DNA from: Sandaracinaceae bacterium
Lineage (GTDB): Bacteria; Myxococcota_A; Polyangia; Polyangiales; Sandaracinaceae
Direction of reading: 5' to 3'
DNA: 64,000 nucleotides
Assembly: GCA_019637095.1 (NCBI GenBank)
Contig: JAHBWG010000008.1
Span: 100,431-164,430, forward strand
Shown: in pieces, positions 28,584 to 37,767 of the stretch
Layout: each line of letters starts with the position of its first letter
Position numbering within the stretch: the first letter of the stretch is position 1
The notes under the pieces: generated by a model
The model's input: the letters and a program-made list of their open reading frames with translations, nothing else
What the model was told of the DNA's origin: nothing
The model's database searches: none
Position numbers and translations under genes: made by a program

Positions 28584-31535
28584 TCACGCGCGGCGGCGCC
28601 GGCGGAGGCCCGCGAGCAGCGGCGTCGCGAGGCCGAGGGCGGCCGGCGCGCCGAGCCCGCGCGCGCCGGCGCGGCAGCCGCACCCGCCGTCCGCCGGCTC
28701 CTCGCCGGGGCCCGCGTCCACGCGCGGCGCGCCGCCGTCGCGGTCGGAGACCGCCCCGTCGAGGAGCCCGCCGTCGACCGGCGGGGGCGGCGGCGGCGTG
28801 CCCGGTCGCTCGGGGTCGGGGATCGCCACGAACGGGCGCGACGCCGGGTCGTCGCCGCGGTCGAGCTCGTCGCGGTCGAAGGCGCCGTCCTCGTCGCGGT
28901 CGAGCGCCATGCGCACGCCGGCGCCCGGCGGCGCGCAGGTGTAGGTGAGCGCGCCGGCGCGACCGATCGCGCGCAGCGCCTCGTCGGTCAGCGGCGCCTC
29001 GGCGGCGCGGTCGGAGCGGAAGCGCCCGTCGGCGCCGCGGAGCCAGCCGCGCGCCTCGCCCTCGTGCACGCCGTGCGCGATCAGGTCGCACTCGGTCGTC
29101 ATGGTGCCGCCGGGCCACACGAGCGGCGCCGCCGCGCGCGCGATGAAGAGGTCGATGCGCGCGTCGACCTCGGGGCCGCTCGCCTCCGTCAACGTGACTT
29201 GCTGCCCGACGATCGGCGCGAGCGCCGTGTCGAACGCCATCATGAACGCCTCCATGTCGCGGCGCTCGGTGTCGTTCGGGAACGTGAACACGGTCGCACG
29301 GAAGAAGCGGAAGAGCGTGTCCGTGCTTCCGTCGTGCAGGAACCCGAAGCCGCGCACCTGCGGGCCCTGGTGCGCGTTGTCGCCCGGCAAGAAGAAGGGC
29401 ACCGCGGCCATGCCGAACATGCCGACCTTCTGATACAGGTTGCGCAGGTGCGGCACCTTGAACTCCTGCGTCTCGTTCTCGAACGTCGTCTCCCCGTTGC
29501 CGCCGAAGAAGCCTTGGGCGCGGTCGAGCCCGTGGCAGCGGTTGCAGGTGGCGATCGTGTCGATGCCCGCGCGCTCGAAGTAGATCTGGCGCCCGCGCGC
29601 TTCGTCGGGGCGCAGCCCGTTGTCGAGCGCGCGGATCGGGTTGGGCGGGTAGACGAGGCCGAGCACGAACTGGGTGAAGCGGCGCATCTCGTCGGGGCGG
29701 AGCGGACCCTCGTCGCGGCCGAGGAGCGCGTCGAACGCGCCGTTGAACTCGCCGAACGCGGCGGCCTCGTCGAGCGGGCTCGCGGGCGGCGTCGCGTTGC
29801 CGCCGGTGCGGTCGCCGCGCCAGTGCATCGGCCCGTGGTCGGCCATCCCGCGCAGGCTCTGCGTGGTCATCGGCCCCTTGAGCGGGTGGAACGGCACGAG
29901 CGCGCCGATCGGTCCGCGCGGGTTCGGGTTGGGCAGCGTGTCCGCGTCCGGGTCGCCGAGGTCCCACGCGAGGCCGTCGAGGTCGCCGAAGACGTGGCAC
30001 GTGCCGCACGACGCCTCGCCGTTGCTCGAGGTGAAGCGCGCGTCGTAGAGCATCGGGCGACCGACGATCGTCGCCGCGGGCTCCGGCGTGTGCATGCGCG
30101 CGCGGTCGAGCACCGTGCGCGAGGCGAGCTCGACGGTGACCAGCGACGCGTCGAAGCGCGTGACCGCGTAGAGGCGGCCGCGCGTCTCGTCGAGCACCAG
30201 CCCGCTCGGCCCGACGGGCCCGGGATCGCCGAGCTCGATGACGCGCGAGGGCGCGGTGTCGATCGCGCCGGACGCGAGGCTCGCCGTCGACAGGACGCCG
30301 ATGGCGGAGGAGCCGTACGCGGCGACGTAGAGCGTCTCGCCGTCGCCGCTCACCGCGAGGCCGAGCGGCGTGGAGAGGCTGCGCTCGCGGACCCCGTCCG
30401 GCGTGACGAGCGCGTCGTAGGGGATGTGCGGGTTGAGGTGGCGCGGGCGCACGCCGGCGTCGTCGACGACGGTGATGCGCGCCTCGTGGAGGTGACCGCG
30501 CACCGACGCGGGCTGCCCCTCGCGCAGGCCCATCGTGCGCACGTAGTCACCGGGCCCTTCGAAGCGCACGTGGTTCATCGCCTCGGTGTTGCTCACGTAG
30601 AGCGCGCCGCTCGTCGGCGAGGTCGCCATCGCGTAGAGCACCGTGCCGACGCCGGCCCACCGGTCGCGCTCCGTCGCGCTGTCCGCGTCGATCGCGAACA
30701 CGTCGTAGTCGGGCAGATCGAAGCGCACCGCCGCGCTCCAGTCGCGACCGAGCTCGTCGGTCCAGATCGAGCGCGTCGGATCGAAGCGCACGATCAGGCC
30801 GACCTCCGGGCCGAGCTCGCCGCGGTGGTTGTCGTTGGGCGCGGGCAGCCCGCCCGGCCCCGTCGCGCACGCGGGCGCGCTCGGGCCGCCGTTGCAGACG
30901 AGCTCCTCGCTCACCGTCGTCGTGCGGTTGCCCGAGAAGAACACCGCCGCGTACACGGTCGCGCCGTCGGGGCTCACCGCGAGCGCGCGCGGCCGATCGC
31001 CGAACAGCGTGACGATCGTCGGGCTCGCCGCGAGGTCGTCGGGATCGAGGACCCACACGTCTGCGCGGCCGACGCCGGGGCGGTCGTACTCGCCGCGCGG
31101 GCTCGGGTGCGCCTGGCCGCGGTGCGCGGCGGTGACGAACGCGCGGCGGCGGGACGTGCCCGCGAACACGATGTCGCTCGGCTCGTCGCCCACGAGCAGC
31201 GTGGCGAGCACGCGCGGCGGCGTGCTCCCGACGTCGACGACCGAGACGCTGTCGGAGAGGTGGTTGACCACCCAGACGCGCGCGTCGCTCTGTGCCGCGA
31301 CGGCGACGGGCGACAGGCCCACCGGCACCGAGCCCGCGTGGCGCGGGAGCGCGCCCGACAGATCGAAGATCTCGAGCCGATCATCGGGCGTGTTGGCGAC
31401 GAAGAGCCGCGCGCCGTCGGGCGAGAGCGCCGCCGGTCGCACCGGCCCAGCCTCGAAGTTCAGGTACGAAGGCGGCTGCGCCGCCGCCGGGATCGTGATC
31501 GCGAACAGGGCGAGCGAGGAGGTGAGCGCGCGCAT
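28584..31535 (-). CDS. Secreted beta-propeller / di-heme cytochrome protein, MYXO-CTERM
   Basis: 983 aa from ATG 31535. A signal peptide (LTSSLALFAITIPAAAQ) is followed by YVTN-type beta-propeller repeats (ALSPDGARLFVANT, AVSPDGATVYAAV, AVSGDGETLYVAAYG) to about residue 500. Then comes a cytochrome-c-peroxidase/MauG-like region with two heme motifs, CGTCH and CNRCH. A Pro/Asp-rich linker ends in GGCGCRAG, a hydrophobic helix and RRRRR, a MYXO-CTERM-like anchor. Such proteins sit on the cell surface and may handle redox reactions on an unknown substrate. A piece of this gene (about 30115-30400) recurs, decayed, at 9029-9262. Confidence 0.88.
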   Translation of the reverse strand: MRALTSSLALFAITIPAAAQPPSYLNFEAGPVRPAALSPDGARLFVANTPDDRLEIFDLSGALPRHAGSVPVGLSPVAVAAQSDARVWVVNHLSDSVSVVDVGSTPPRVLATLLVGDEPSDIVFAGTSRRRAFVTAAHRGQAHPSPRGEYDRPGVGRADVWVLDPDDLAASPTIVTLFGDRPRALAVSPDGATVYAAVFFSGNRTTTVSEELVCNGGPSAPACATGPGGLPAPNDNHRGELGPEVGLIVRFDPTRSIWTDELGRDWSAAVRFDLPDYDVFAIDADSATERDRWAGVGTVLYAMATSPTSGALYVSNTEAMNHVRFEGPGDYVRTMGLREGQPASVRGHLHEARITVVDDAGVRPRHLNPHIPYDALVTPDGVRERSLSTPLGLAVSGDGETLYVAAYGSSAIGVLSTASLASGAIDTAPSRVIELGDPGPVGPSGLVLDETRGRLYAVTRFDASLVTVELASRTVLDRARMHTPEPAATIVGRPMLYDARFTSSNGEASCGTCHVFGDLDGLAWDLGDPDADTLPNPNPRGPIGALVPFHPLKGPMTTQSLRGMADHGPMHWRGDRTGGNATPPASPLDEAAAFGEFNGAFDALLGRDEGPLRPDEMRRFTQFVLGLVYPPNPIRALDNGLRPDEARGRQIYFERAGIDTIATCNRCHGLDRAQGFFGGNGETTFENETQEFKVPHLRNLYQKVGMFGMAAVPFFLPGDNAHQGPQVRGFGFLHDGSTDTLFRFFRATVFTFPNDTERRDMEAFMMAFDTALAPIVGQQVTLTEASGPEVDARIDLFIARAAAPLVWPGGTMTTECDLIAHGVHEGEARGWLRGADGRFRSDRAAEAPLTDEALRAIGRAGALTYTCAPPGAGVRMALDRDEDGAFDRDELDRGDDPASRPFVAIPDPERPGTPPPPPPVDGGLLDGAVSDRDGGAPRVDAGPGEEPADGGCGCRAGARGLGAPAALGLATPLLAGLRRRRRA

Positions 31536-31617
31536 CTCCGCGAGCGTAGGCGAGGAGGCGGCCGAAGAGGAGGCCGCGCGCCGACTTCGCGCCGATCGGC
31601 GAGGCGGTGCAGATCCG

Positions 31618-32371
31618 TCACTTCGGCGCGCGCGGGCTCTCCCACCCCGATCGAAAGGCGGCGAGAGCTCGCTCTGCACCCTCTTCCGGGAAGGCGACCC
31701 AGGGGCCGTGCGCGGCCAGACCCGCAGGCGTCACCATGTCGAGGAACGAGCCGATGCGCGGTCGATGGTGGTCCTGGCAGATCGCGCCGAGATCGCGGCC
31801 GAGGAAGTAGCTCGAGAGATCGTCGTGAGCGAGATCGACGGGGCGCTCGTCTCCGAACAGGCGCATGTCTGCGTCATCGACCTAGGCATCGAGGAGATGG
31901 GCGAGATCGCCCAGGTCTTTCGCGCTCGGTCGGGCGATCGAGCCAGGCGCGGAGCTTCAAGAAGGCGAGCGCCGGTGCACTGGGCAGCTTCAGCGAAACG
32001 TCGCCTACGATGAGGCTCTTCGCGGCGTCGAAGGCGAGATCGAAGCCCACGAGGCTCATCGTGTGACACTCCAGTTTCCCCGTGGCGACGGAGGCTGGAG
32101 CGACGGGCAGGACATCCACGATCGCTCCACTCGGGCCGTAGAAGCGCTGTTCCATCGCGCGGGCCCGCCGCCAGCCCGACCGGCTCGACAACCGGTCCGA
32201 CAAGTCATCCAACGAGACGGCGATCGCGAGGTCGAGATCTTCGGTGCTCCGATAGCTCATGTCGATGTGCGCGCCCAAGGCACGCGCGCCGATGAGCAGG
32301 AGCTCCGCGCCGGGCCACACGCTGCGGATCTCGCGGATCGCGTCGAGCTGAGCGTCGGTCAGATGGACCAC
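31618..32371 (-). pseudogene. AbiEii-like nucleotidyltransferase, broken
   Basis: From a GTG at 32371 the frame reads VVHLTDAQLDAIREIRSVWP, then LLLIGARALGAHIDMSYRST and EDLDLAIAVSLDDL, the G-A-x-A-L ... RxTxDLDL core of AbiEii/MNT-type nucleotidyltransferases. Near 31945 a one-base shift moves the reading to KDLGDLAHLLDA, followed by an in-frame TAG, and then to DDADMRLFGDERPVDLAHDD as far as 31618. One frameshift plus one nonsense codon indicate a dead gene. Family members are toxins of abortive-infection systems. No partner gene remains next to it. Confidence 0.75.
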
Positions 32372-32483
32372 GCGAGGTACCTCTCGCGCATGAGCCGGGT
32401 AAAGTCCAGATCGAGGAGCCGCCGCACCGACCGGGGCGGAGATCGCGATCGCGCCTGGCTGGCGATCGCGGGCGGGTTGGACG

Positions 32484-34733
32484 ATGCTCGGTCGGGTGAC
32501 GCACCGGCTGACTTCGTTGGCGATGTGCTTCGCGCTCGCGTGCGATGGGGCGGCGCCGCTCGACGCGGGCGCGGTCGAGGACGCGGGCGCGGACGCGGGG
32601 CTCGACACGGACGCGGCGCCCGACGCGGCGACGTCGTGCGCGGCGAGCGCGGGCGCGCCGCTCCCCGAGGGGCTCGAGGTGATCGCGTACCACGACGGCG
32701 CCGGCGTCGCGACGCTCGACGGGCAGTCGTGGGCGGTCACGTCCGGCGGGCGCGAGCACCGGCTCGCGGAGGCGCGCGCGTTCGAGCAGGCCCGCTTCGC
32801 GATCGATCGGCCGACGCGCGTGCACGGGTTCCGCGTGCGCTGGGCGATCCCGACGGGGACGCCGCCGGACGCGCTGCTCGAGGCGGGGCTCTACCGCGAC
32901 TTCGGCCACAACGGCTTCGACATGTGGCGACGCGCGCCGTACTTCGCGGGGACGCGCTGCGCCGGTGAGCTCGACGCCGACGGGTGGGTGACCTACGCCC
33001 TCGACGCGCCGGTCACGATCACGCAGCCCGGCCTCGTCTACGTCGGGCACGAGCGCGCCGGCGAGGGGAGCCCGAGCTGGTACCTCGACGGGAGCACGGA
33101 CGCGCCCGACGGGAGCTGCGAGCGCTTCGCCGACTGCCGCGCGTCGCTCAACCTCCCCGACCTCGAGCGGATGCAGTACGACGGGCTCTCGCTCGCGATC
33201 CCGTTCGATTACCTGGTCGAGCTGCTCGTCGAGCGCACCGGCGCGCCGCCGGAGACGACGTACTTCGCGCCGGTCCCCGGGCTCGCGGCGGGCAGCCGCG
33301 TCGCGTTCGGCGACTTCGACGCCGACGGCTGGGACGACTTCGTCACGACGGGGCCCCGCCTCTACCGCAACCGGCGCGACGGAACGTTCGAGGACGTCAC
33401 CGCGGCGAGCGGGATCGCCGCCCTCGGCGCGAGCGGCGACGGCGTCTGGGGTGACTACGACAACGACGGTTGCTTGGACCTGTTCGTGTTCGCCGAGTCG
33501 ATGACCGAGCGCGACCGGCTGCTGCGGAGCGCGTGCGACGGCACGTTCGTCGACGTCACCGAGGCCGCCGGGATCGCGGACGCGACGCTCCGCGAGGCGT
33601 GCGGCGCCGTGCCCGAGGTGCGCGCCCCCGCGGCCGCCGCCGCCTGGGCGGACTTCGACGGCGACGGATGGCTCGACCTCTACGTCGCGAACTTCATCTG
33701 CTGGGAGACGGGCGCGGGCTACGTCGATCACGTGTGGCATAACCGCGGCGACGGGACCTTCCGCGACCTCGTCGGGCAGCACGGCTTCGACGCGACGCGC
33801 TTCACGAGCCGCGGGGTCAGCGCGATCGACGCCGACCGCGACGGGGACGTCGATCTGCTCGTCACGCGCTATCGCCTGCAGCGCAACGAGTACCTCGAGA
33901 ACCAGGGAGATGGCCGCTTCCTCGCGCGCGGGGCGGAGCGCGGGCTCGCCGGCGTCGAGGCCCGCGGCTACTTCGGTCACACCATCGGCGCCGCCTGGGG
34001 CGACCTCGACAACGACGGCGACTTCGACTGCGTGCAGGCCAACCTGGCGCACCCGCGCTTCTTCCACTTCTCGGATCGCACGCAAGTTCTCTTGCAGGAC
34101 GCGACCGGCCGCTTCGCCGACAACGCGGGCGACTGGGAGGCGCTCGACCTGGTCGCCGCCAACGGCCTGCGCTTCTCGGAGACGCACTCCGTCCCCGCGC
34201 TGGCCGACTTCGATCGCGACGGGATCCTGGATCTGGTGATCAGCGCGGTCTACGACGGCCGCCCCACCGAGTACTACCGCGGCCGCGGGGACGGCACGTT
34301 CGCGCTCGACGTGCTCGGCGCCGGCCTCACCGAGACGAACGGGTGGGGCGTCGCGCTCTCCGACTGGGACCACGACGGCGACGTCGACGTCGCGATGCGG
34401 ACGCTCTTCACGAACCGGATCGAGAGCGCCGGGCACTGGCTGTCGGTCCGCGTGATCGGCAACGTCGCGGCGAACCGCGCGGCGATCGGCGCCACCGTCG
34501 CGGTGACCGCGGGCGGCCTCACGCGCCTGCGCCACGTGCAAGGCGGCACCGGCCAAGGGGGCCAGGACTCGATGTACCTCCACTTCGGGCTCGGCGACGC
34601 GGCGAGCGTGAGCGCGATCGAGGTGACCTTCCCCGGCGGGGCGCGCGTGACCTACGCGGGCCCGCTCGAGGCCGACCAGCACCTCTGGCTCCTCGAGGAC
34701 GGCGCCGTCCACGCGGGCTGGTCCCCGCCGTAG
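32484..34733 (+). CDS. FG-GAP/VCBS-repeat lipoprotein (CRTAC1-like)
   Basis: 749 aa. Lipoprotein signal with lipobox ALAC (LAMCFALACDG) and an Asp/Ala linker. The first third is a beta-sandwich-like domain (VHGFRVRWAIPTGTPPDALL). The rest consists of calcium-binding FG-GAP/VCBS blades with the repeated D-x-D-x-D-G motif (FDADGWDD, YDNDGCLD, FDGDGWLD, DADRDGDVD, LDNDGDFD, FDRDGILD, WDHDGDVD), closing with an ASPIC/UnbV-like tail (GHWLSVRVIGNVAANRAAIG). It is probably a surface-exposed binding protein; the ligand is unknown. It is divergent from the broken nucleotidyltransferase. Confidence 0.88.
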   Translation: MLGRVTHRLTSLAMCFALACDGAAPLDAGAVEDAGADAGLDTDAAPDAATSCAASAGAPLPEGLEVIAYHDGAGVATLDGQSWAVTSGGREHRLAEARAFEQARFAIDRPTRVHGFRVRWAIPTGTPPDALLEAGLYRDFGHNGFDMWRRAPYFAGTRCAGELDADGWVTYALDAPVTITQPGLVYVGHERAGEGSPSWYLDGSTDAPDGSCERFADCRASLNLPDLERMQYDGLSLAIPFDYLVELLVERTGAPPETTYFAPVPGLAAGSRVAFGDFDADGWDDFVTTGPRLYRNRRDGTFEDVTAASGIAALGASGDGVWGDYDNDGCLDLFVFAESMTERDRLLRSACDGTFVDVTEAAGIADATLREACGAVPEVRAPAAAAAWADFDGDGWLDLYVANFICWETGAGYVDHVWHNRGDGTFRDLVGQHGFDATRFTSRGVSAIDADRDGDVDLLVTRYRLQRNEYLENQGDGRFLARGAERGLAGVEARGYFGHTIGAAWGDLDNDGDFDCVQANLAHPRFFHFSDRTQVLLQDATGRFADNAGDWEALDLVAANGLRFSETHSVPALADFDRDGILDLVISAVYDGRPTEYYRGRGDGTFALDVLGAGLTETNGWGVALSDWDHDGDVDVAMRTLFTNRIESAGHWLSVRVIGNVAANRAAIGATVAVTAGGLTRLRHVQGGTGQGGQDSMYLHFGLGDAASVSAIEVTFPGGARVTYAGPLEADQHLWLLEDGAVHAGWSPP

Positions 34734-34908
34734 CTCGCCCGAGCTCGCCTCGAGACGGCCGACCCTGCGGGCGAGGTCGCCTGGGTCAGGCAACGCCCGA
34801 CGACGCTGGCTTCGTCTGGCACAGCTCGTCCCTCGCGCACCCCTCGAGATCGGTGCGATTCGCTGGGTCTCGCGGGTGAGCACACGCTGTGCACTCGTGC
34901 CGGCACGG

Positions 34909-34933
34909 GTGCCGCCGCACTTCGCGGCGGCAC
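34909..34933. promoter_or_regulatory. 10-bp stem hairpin upstream of a small lipoprotein gene
   Basis: A perfect stem, gtgccgccgc / gcggcggcac, with loop acttc lies 19 nt before the ATG of the Cys-rich lipoprotein and 176 nt after the FG-GAP gene. It lacks a T-run. It could be a factor-independent stop for the upstream gene or a leader structure for the downstream one. Confidence 0.4.
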
Positions 34934-34952
34934 AGAAATGGATTGAGCAAAC

Positions 34953-35267
34953 ATGATTGCATGGTGTCGACGGACCCTGTTCGCGCTCGTGACCGTGGCC
35001 TCGATGATGGCGTGCGATCCGGCGGCGGCGCCTACGGACGCGGAGCCGGCGAGCGACGGGGGCCCCGGGGGGCTCGACTCGAGCAACTGGCTCCCGGCGC
35101 AGATGTGCGCGCCCGCTTGCTCGGGCGGCGGGCCGTCCGCGCCGCCCGGCTACCCCGCCGACTCGACGTGCTACGACGGTTGCAACTGGTGCGTGTGCAC
35201 CACCGCAGGCCCTGTCGGGTGCACCGCGCGCGCCTGCAGCGACGCCGGCGTCGACGGCGGCGCGTAG
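34953..35267 (+). CDS. Small Cys-rich lipoprotein
   Basis: 104 aa. Signal with lipobox MMAC (Cys near 21), an Ala/Pro/Asp-rich linker, then a compact domain with seven further cysteines (MCAPACSG, STCYDGCNWCVC, GCTARACSD). This spacing resembles the small disulfide domains common in myxobacterial envelope proteins. It ends DAGVDGGA. The function is unknown. Confidence 0.7.
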   Translation: MIAWCRRTLFALVTVASMMACDPAAAPTDAEPASDGGPGGLDSSNWLPAQMCAPACSGGGPSAPPGYPADSTCYDGCNWCVCTTAGPVGCTARACSDAGVDGGA

Positions 35268-35320
35268 CGCCCCGTGAGGGTGCCGGTCCGGTTTCCACGC
35301 CCGACACCGGATCAGCTCTC

Positions 35321-35356
35321 GCGCGGAGCCGCGAAGCTCTCTTCGCGGCTCCGCGC
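35321..35356. terminator. Bidirectional hairpin between convergent genes
   Basis: A perfect 16-bp stem (gcgcggagccgcgaag / cttcgcggctccgcgc) with loop ctct sits between the 3' ends of the small lipoprotein gene and the HMG-CoA reductase gene. No long T-run is present, as is usual in very GC-rich genomes. Position and symmetry suit a shared terminator. Confidence 0.65.
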
Positions 35357-35466
35357 CTTGGCGCGAGCGACTCCTGCGATGACGAGCGGGCACCGAGGGG
35401 GAGGAATCGAGCGGCCACGTCGAGCGGATGGGGGACCCGCGGGTGCGAAGCGCGCCTTCGACCAGC

Positions 35467-36777
35467 TCAACGCTCGACGAGGACGCGGAGCGGCGGCGTG
35501 CCCTCGTGCAGACCGCCGAGGCAGCGCAGGACGTCCACCGCCGCCTCGACGGTGACGGCGCCGGCCTGGTGGATCGCGCGCGCGACCTGCTCGACCTGCT
35601 CGCCGCGCGCGCCCGCCGCGATCGCGACGCTGCGCGCGTGCAGCGCCATGTGCCCGCGCTGGATGCCGTCGGTCGCGAGCGCGCGCAGCGCGGCGAGGTT
35701 GCTCGCGACGCCGGCGCAGGCGGCGAGCATCGCGAGCTCCTGCGCGGAGTCGACACCGGCGACCTTGAGGCCGAAGCGCGCGCCGTCGTGCACGCGCAGC
35801 GTGCCGCCGACCGTGCCGAGCGCGAGCGGGACCTCCATGAAGCCGACGAGCGCGCCGTCGTCGCCTCGACGCCACGTGCAGAGCGGCTCGTAGCGGCCGT
35901 TGCGCGCGGCGTACGCATGCGCCCCCGCCTCCACCGCGCGCCAGTCGTTGCCGGTGGCGATGACCACGGGGTCGATCCCGTTCATCGTCCCCTTGTTGTG
36001 CGTCGCGGCGCGGTAGGGGTCGCGATCGGCGAACTCGCTCGCGCGCACGATGCGGTCGCGCACCTCTTCGCCGCGGTAGCCGTCGAAACCGAGCGCGCCG
36101 ACGGGCACCGCGCAGCGCACGCGCACGTTGCGGCGATCGGACAGGTTGCTGAGGATGCGCAGCCCGGCGCGGCCGCCCGCGAGCGCGGCGACGCGGTCGC
36201 TGAGCGCCTCGGCCACCGTGTTGGCGAGGTTCGCGCCCATCGCGTCGCGGCAGTCGACGAGCACGTGCACGACGAGCCAGCCCTCCCCGAGGTCGCGCAC
36301 CTCGAGCGCCCGCGCGCCGCCGCCGCGCGCGACGAGGCCCGGGATCGCGCCGTCCGCCTGCGCGAGCAGCGCGTGCGTCTCGCGCGCGAGCGCCGCGCGC
36401 GCCGCCGCGACGTCGACGACGGAGTCGAGCTGGATCTGCGCGATCATGACGGGCGCGTCCGCCTCGGCTTCGAAGCCGCCGCCCGCGCGGATGATCTTGG
36501 CCGCGTTGGAGGTGGCCGCGACGACGCTCGGCTCCTCGACGACCATCGGGGCGAGGTAGTCGCGGCCGTTGATCTGGAGGTTGAGGCCGAGCGCGAACGG
36601 CATCGCGTAGGTGCCGACGACGTTCTCGATGGTCTTGTCGGCGCGCGCCGCGTCGATGCCGCCGGCGCCGAGGGCGTCCTCGAGCTCGCGCACCTCGACG
36701 CCGAGCGCCTCGGCGGCGATGCGCCGGCGCTCCTCGAGCGTGAGCTTGTAGAACCCGGGAAGTCGAGAGGTCACCAT
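35467..36777 (-). CDS. mvaA: Class II HMG-CoA reductase
   Basis: 436 aa, the usual length for class II enzymes. Key blocks: ENVVGTYAMPFALGLNLQ with the catalytic Glu, DAMGANLANTVAEAL, THNKGTMNGIDPVVIATGND with the catalytic Lys and Asp, and GHMALHARSVAIAAGA with the C-terminal His region. It reduces HMG-CoA to mevalonate (or runs in reverse), feeding the kinase genes beside it. It is the last gene of the mevalonate operon, 6 nt after phosphomevalonate kinase. Confidence 0.95.
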   Translation of the reverse strand: MVTSRLPGFYKLTLEERRRIAAEALGVEVRELEDALGAGGIDAARADKTIENVVGTYAMPFALGLNLQINGRDYLAPMVVEEPSVVAATSNAAKIIRAGGGFEAEADAPVMIAQIQLDSVVDVAAARAALARETHALLAQADGAIPGLVARGGGARALEVRDLGEGWLVVHVLVDCRDAMGANLANTVAEALSDRVAALAGGRAGLRILSNLSDRRNVRVRCAVPVGALGFDGYRGEEVRDRIVRASEFADRDPYRAATHNKGTMNGIDPVVIATGNDWRAVEAGAHAYAARNGRYEPLCTWRRGDDGALVGFMEVPLALGTVGGTLRVHDGARFGLKVAGVDSAQELAMLAACAGVASNLAALRALATDGIQRGHMALHARSVAIAAGARGEQVEQVARAIHQAGAVTVEAAVDVLRCLGGLHEGTPPLRVLVER

Positions 36778-36783
36778 GATCGT

Positions 36784-37767
36784 TCAGCGCTCCTCGGCTC
36801 GGACGCCTTCGGCGCCCAGCGTCAACGACAGTAGGGTCAGTCCGGCCTCGGTGCACCTCGCGCGGAACCGCGCGGCGTCTTCGGGCCGGGTGAAGAAGGC
36901 GAGGGCGACGTCGCCGCCCCCCGCGCCGGAGGGCTTGGCGCCGCCGCCGCACGCGCGGGCGAGCGCGGCGAGCCCGGCGAGCGCGTCGGTGACGATGGGC
37001 GCGCCGGCGGCCTCGCCGAGCGCGCCCATCGCGCGGCCGTGCGCGTCGGCCGACGCCGCCACGGCGGGAGCGTCGCCGCGGCTCAGCGCGTCGATCAGGT
37101 CGGCCGCCGCCTCGCGGAGCGCGTCCATCCGGGCGCGGTAGCGCGCGGGCGCTTCCGTCTCGAGGGCCTTCACGCGGCGGACGAGCTCGCTCGTGCGCGC
37201 GGGGGTCCCCGTCCAGACGACCTCGACCTCGACGCCGCGCGGCCACGCGAGCGGCGCGGCCTCCTCGACGCGGTCGCGGCACAAGCGCACGAAGCCGCCG
37301 AGGGTCGCGGCGGCGACGTCGACCCCGCTGCCCTCGGGCGCGATCGCGCGGTGGCCGGCGAGCGCCCAGCCCAGGATGCGGCGCCGCTCCGCGGCCGGGT
37401 CACCCCCGCGCCACGCGACGACCGCCCCGGCCGCCGCGGCGGACGCGGCGGAGCTCGAGCCCAGGCCCAGCTTCTTGCCGTCCTGCGCGAGGGCGTGGGC
37501 GTCCACGCTCAGGTCCATCGCGACCTCGCCGAGGGCGGACTCCGCATGCCGTCGAGCTAACAGAGCCTCCGGTGGCAAGCCCCCGGCGTCGGGCGAACCG
37601 CCGCGCGGACCCGCCGAACCGTCGCCGGCCCGGGCCGAACCGACGACCCTCAGGCGCCGATCCACGGCCGCGACGAGCGCCTCGGCGCCGTCGAGCACCA
37701 CGTACTCCCCGGCGATCACGAGCTTGCCCGGGGCCGTGACGACGACGCGGCGCAGCGACTCGCTCAT
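36784..37767 (-). CDS. mvaK2: Phosphomevalonate kinase (GHMP family)
   Basis: 327 aa from ATG 37767. The GHMP plan is clear: VTAPGKLVIAGEYVVLDGAE, the phosphate-binding loop KKLGLGSSSAASAA, GSGVDVAAATLGG and the C-terminal GGGAKPSGAGGGDVALAF. It converts phosphomevalonate to the diphosphate. The start overlaps the decarboxylase stop (ATGA at 37764-37767). The KLGLGSSSA loop and the operon context distinguish it from mevalonate kinase. Confidence 0.9.
   Translation of the reverse strand: MSESLRRVVVTAPGKLVIAGEYVVLDGAEALVAAVDRRLRVVGSARAGDGSAGPRGGSPDAGGLPPEALLARRHAESALGEVAMDLSVDAHALAQDGKKLGLGSSSAASAAAAGAVVAWRGGDPAAERRRILGWALAGHRAIAPEGSGVDVAAATLGGFVRLCRDRVEEAAPLAWPRGVEVEVVWTGTPARTSELVRRVKALETEAPARYRARMDALREAAADLIDALSRGDAPAVAASADAHGRAMGALGEAAGAPIVTDALAGLAALARACGGGAKPSGAGGGDVALAFFTRPEDAARFRARCTEAGLTLLSLTLGAEGVRAEER

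Noticed and set aside
28422..32066. 1214-codon plus-strand frame
   Set aside because: Antisense to the beta-propeller/cytochrome gene, whose minus frame has signal peptide, two CxxCH motifs and a C-terminal anchor.
34909..34933. Riboswitch before the small lipoprotein gene
   Set aside because: A single simple hairpin; no conserved aptamer features that I can identify.
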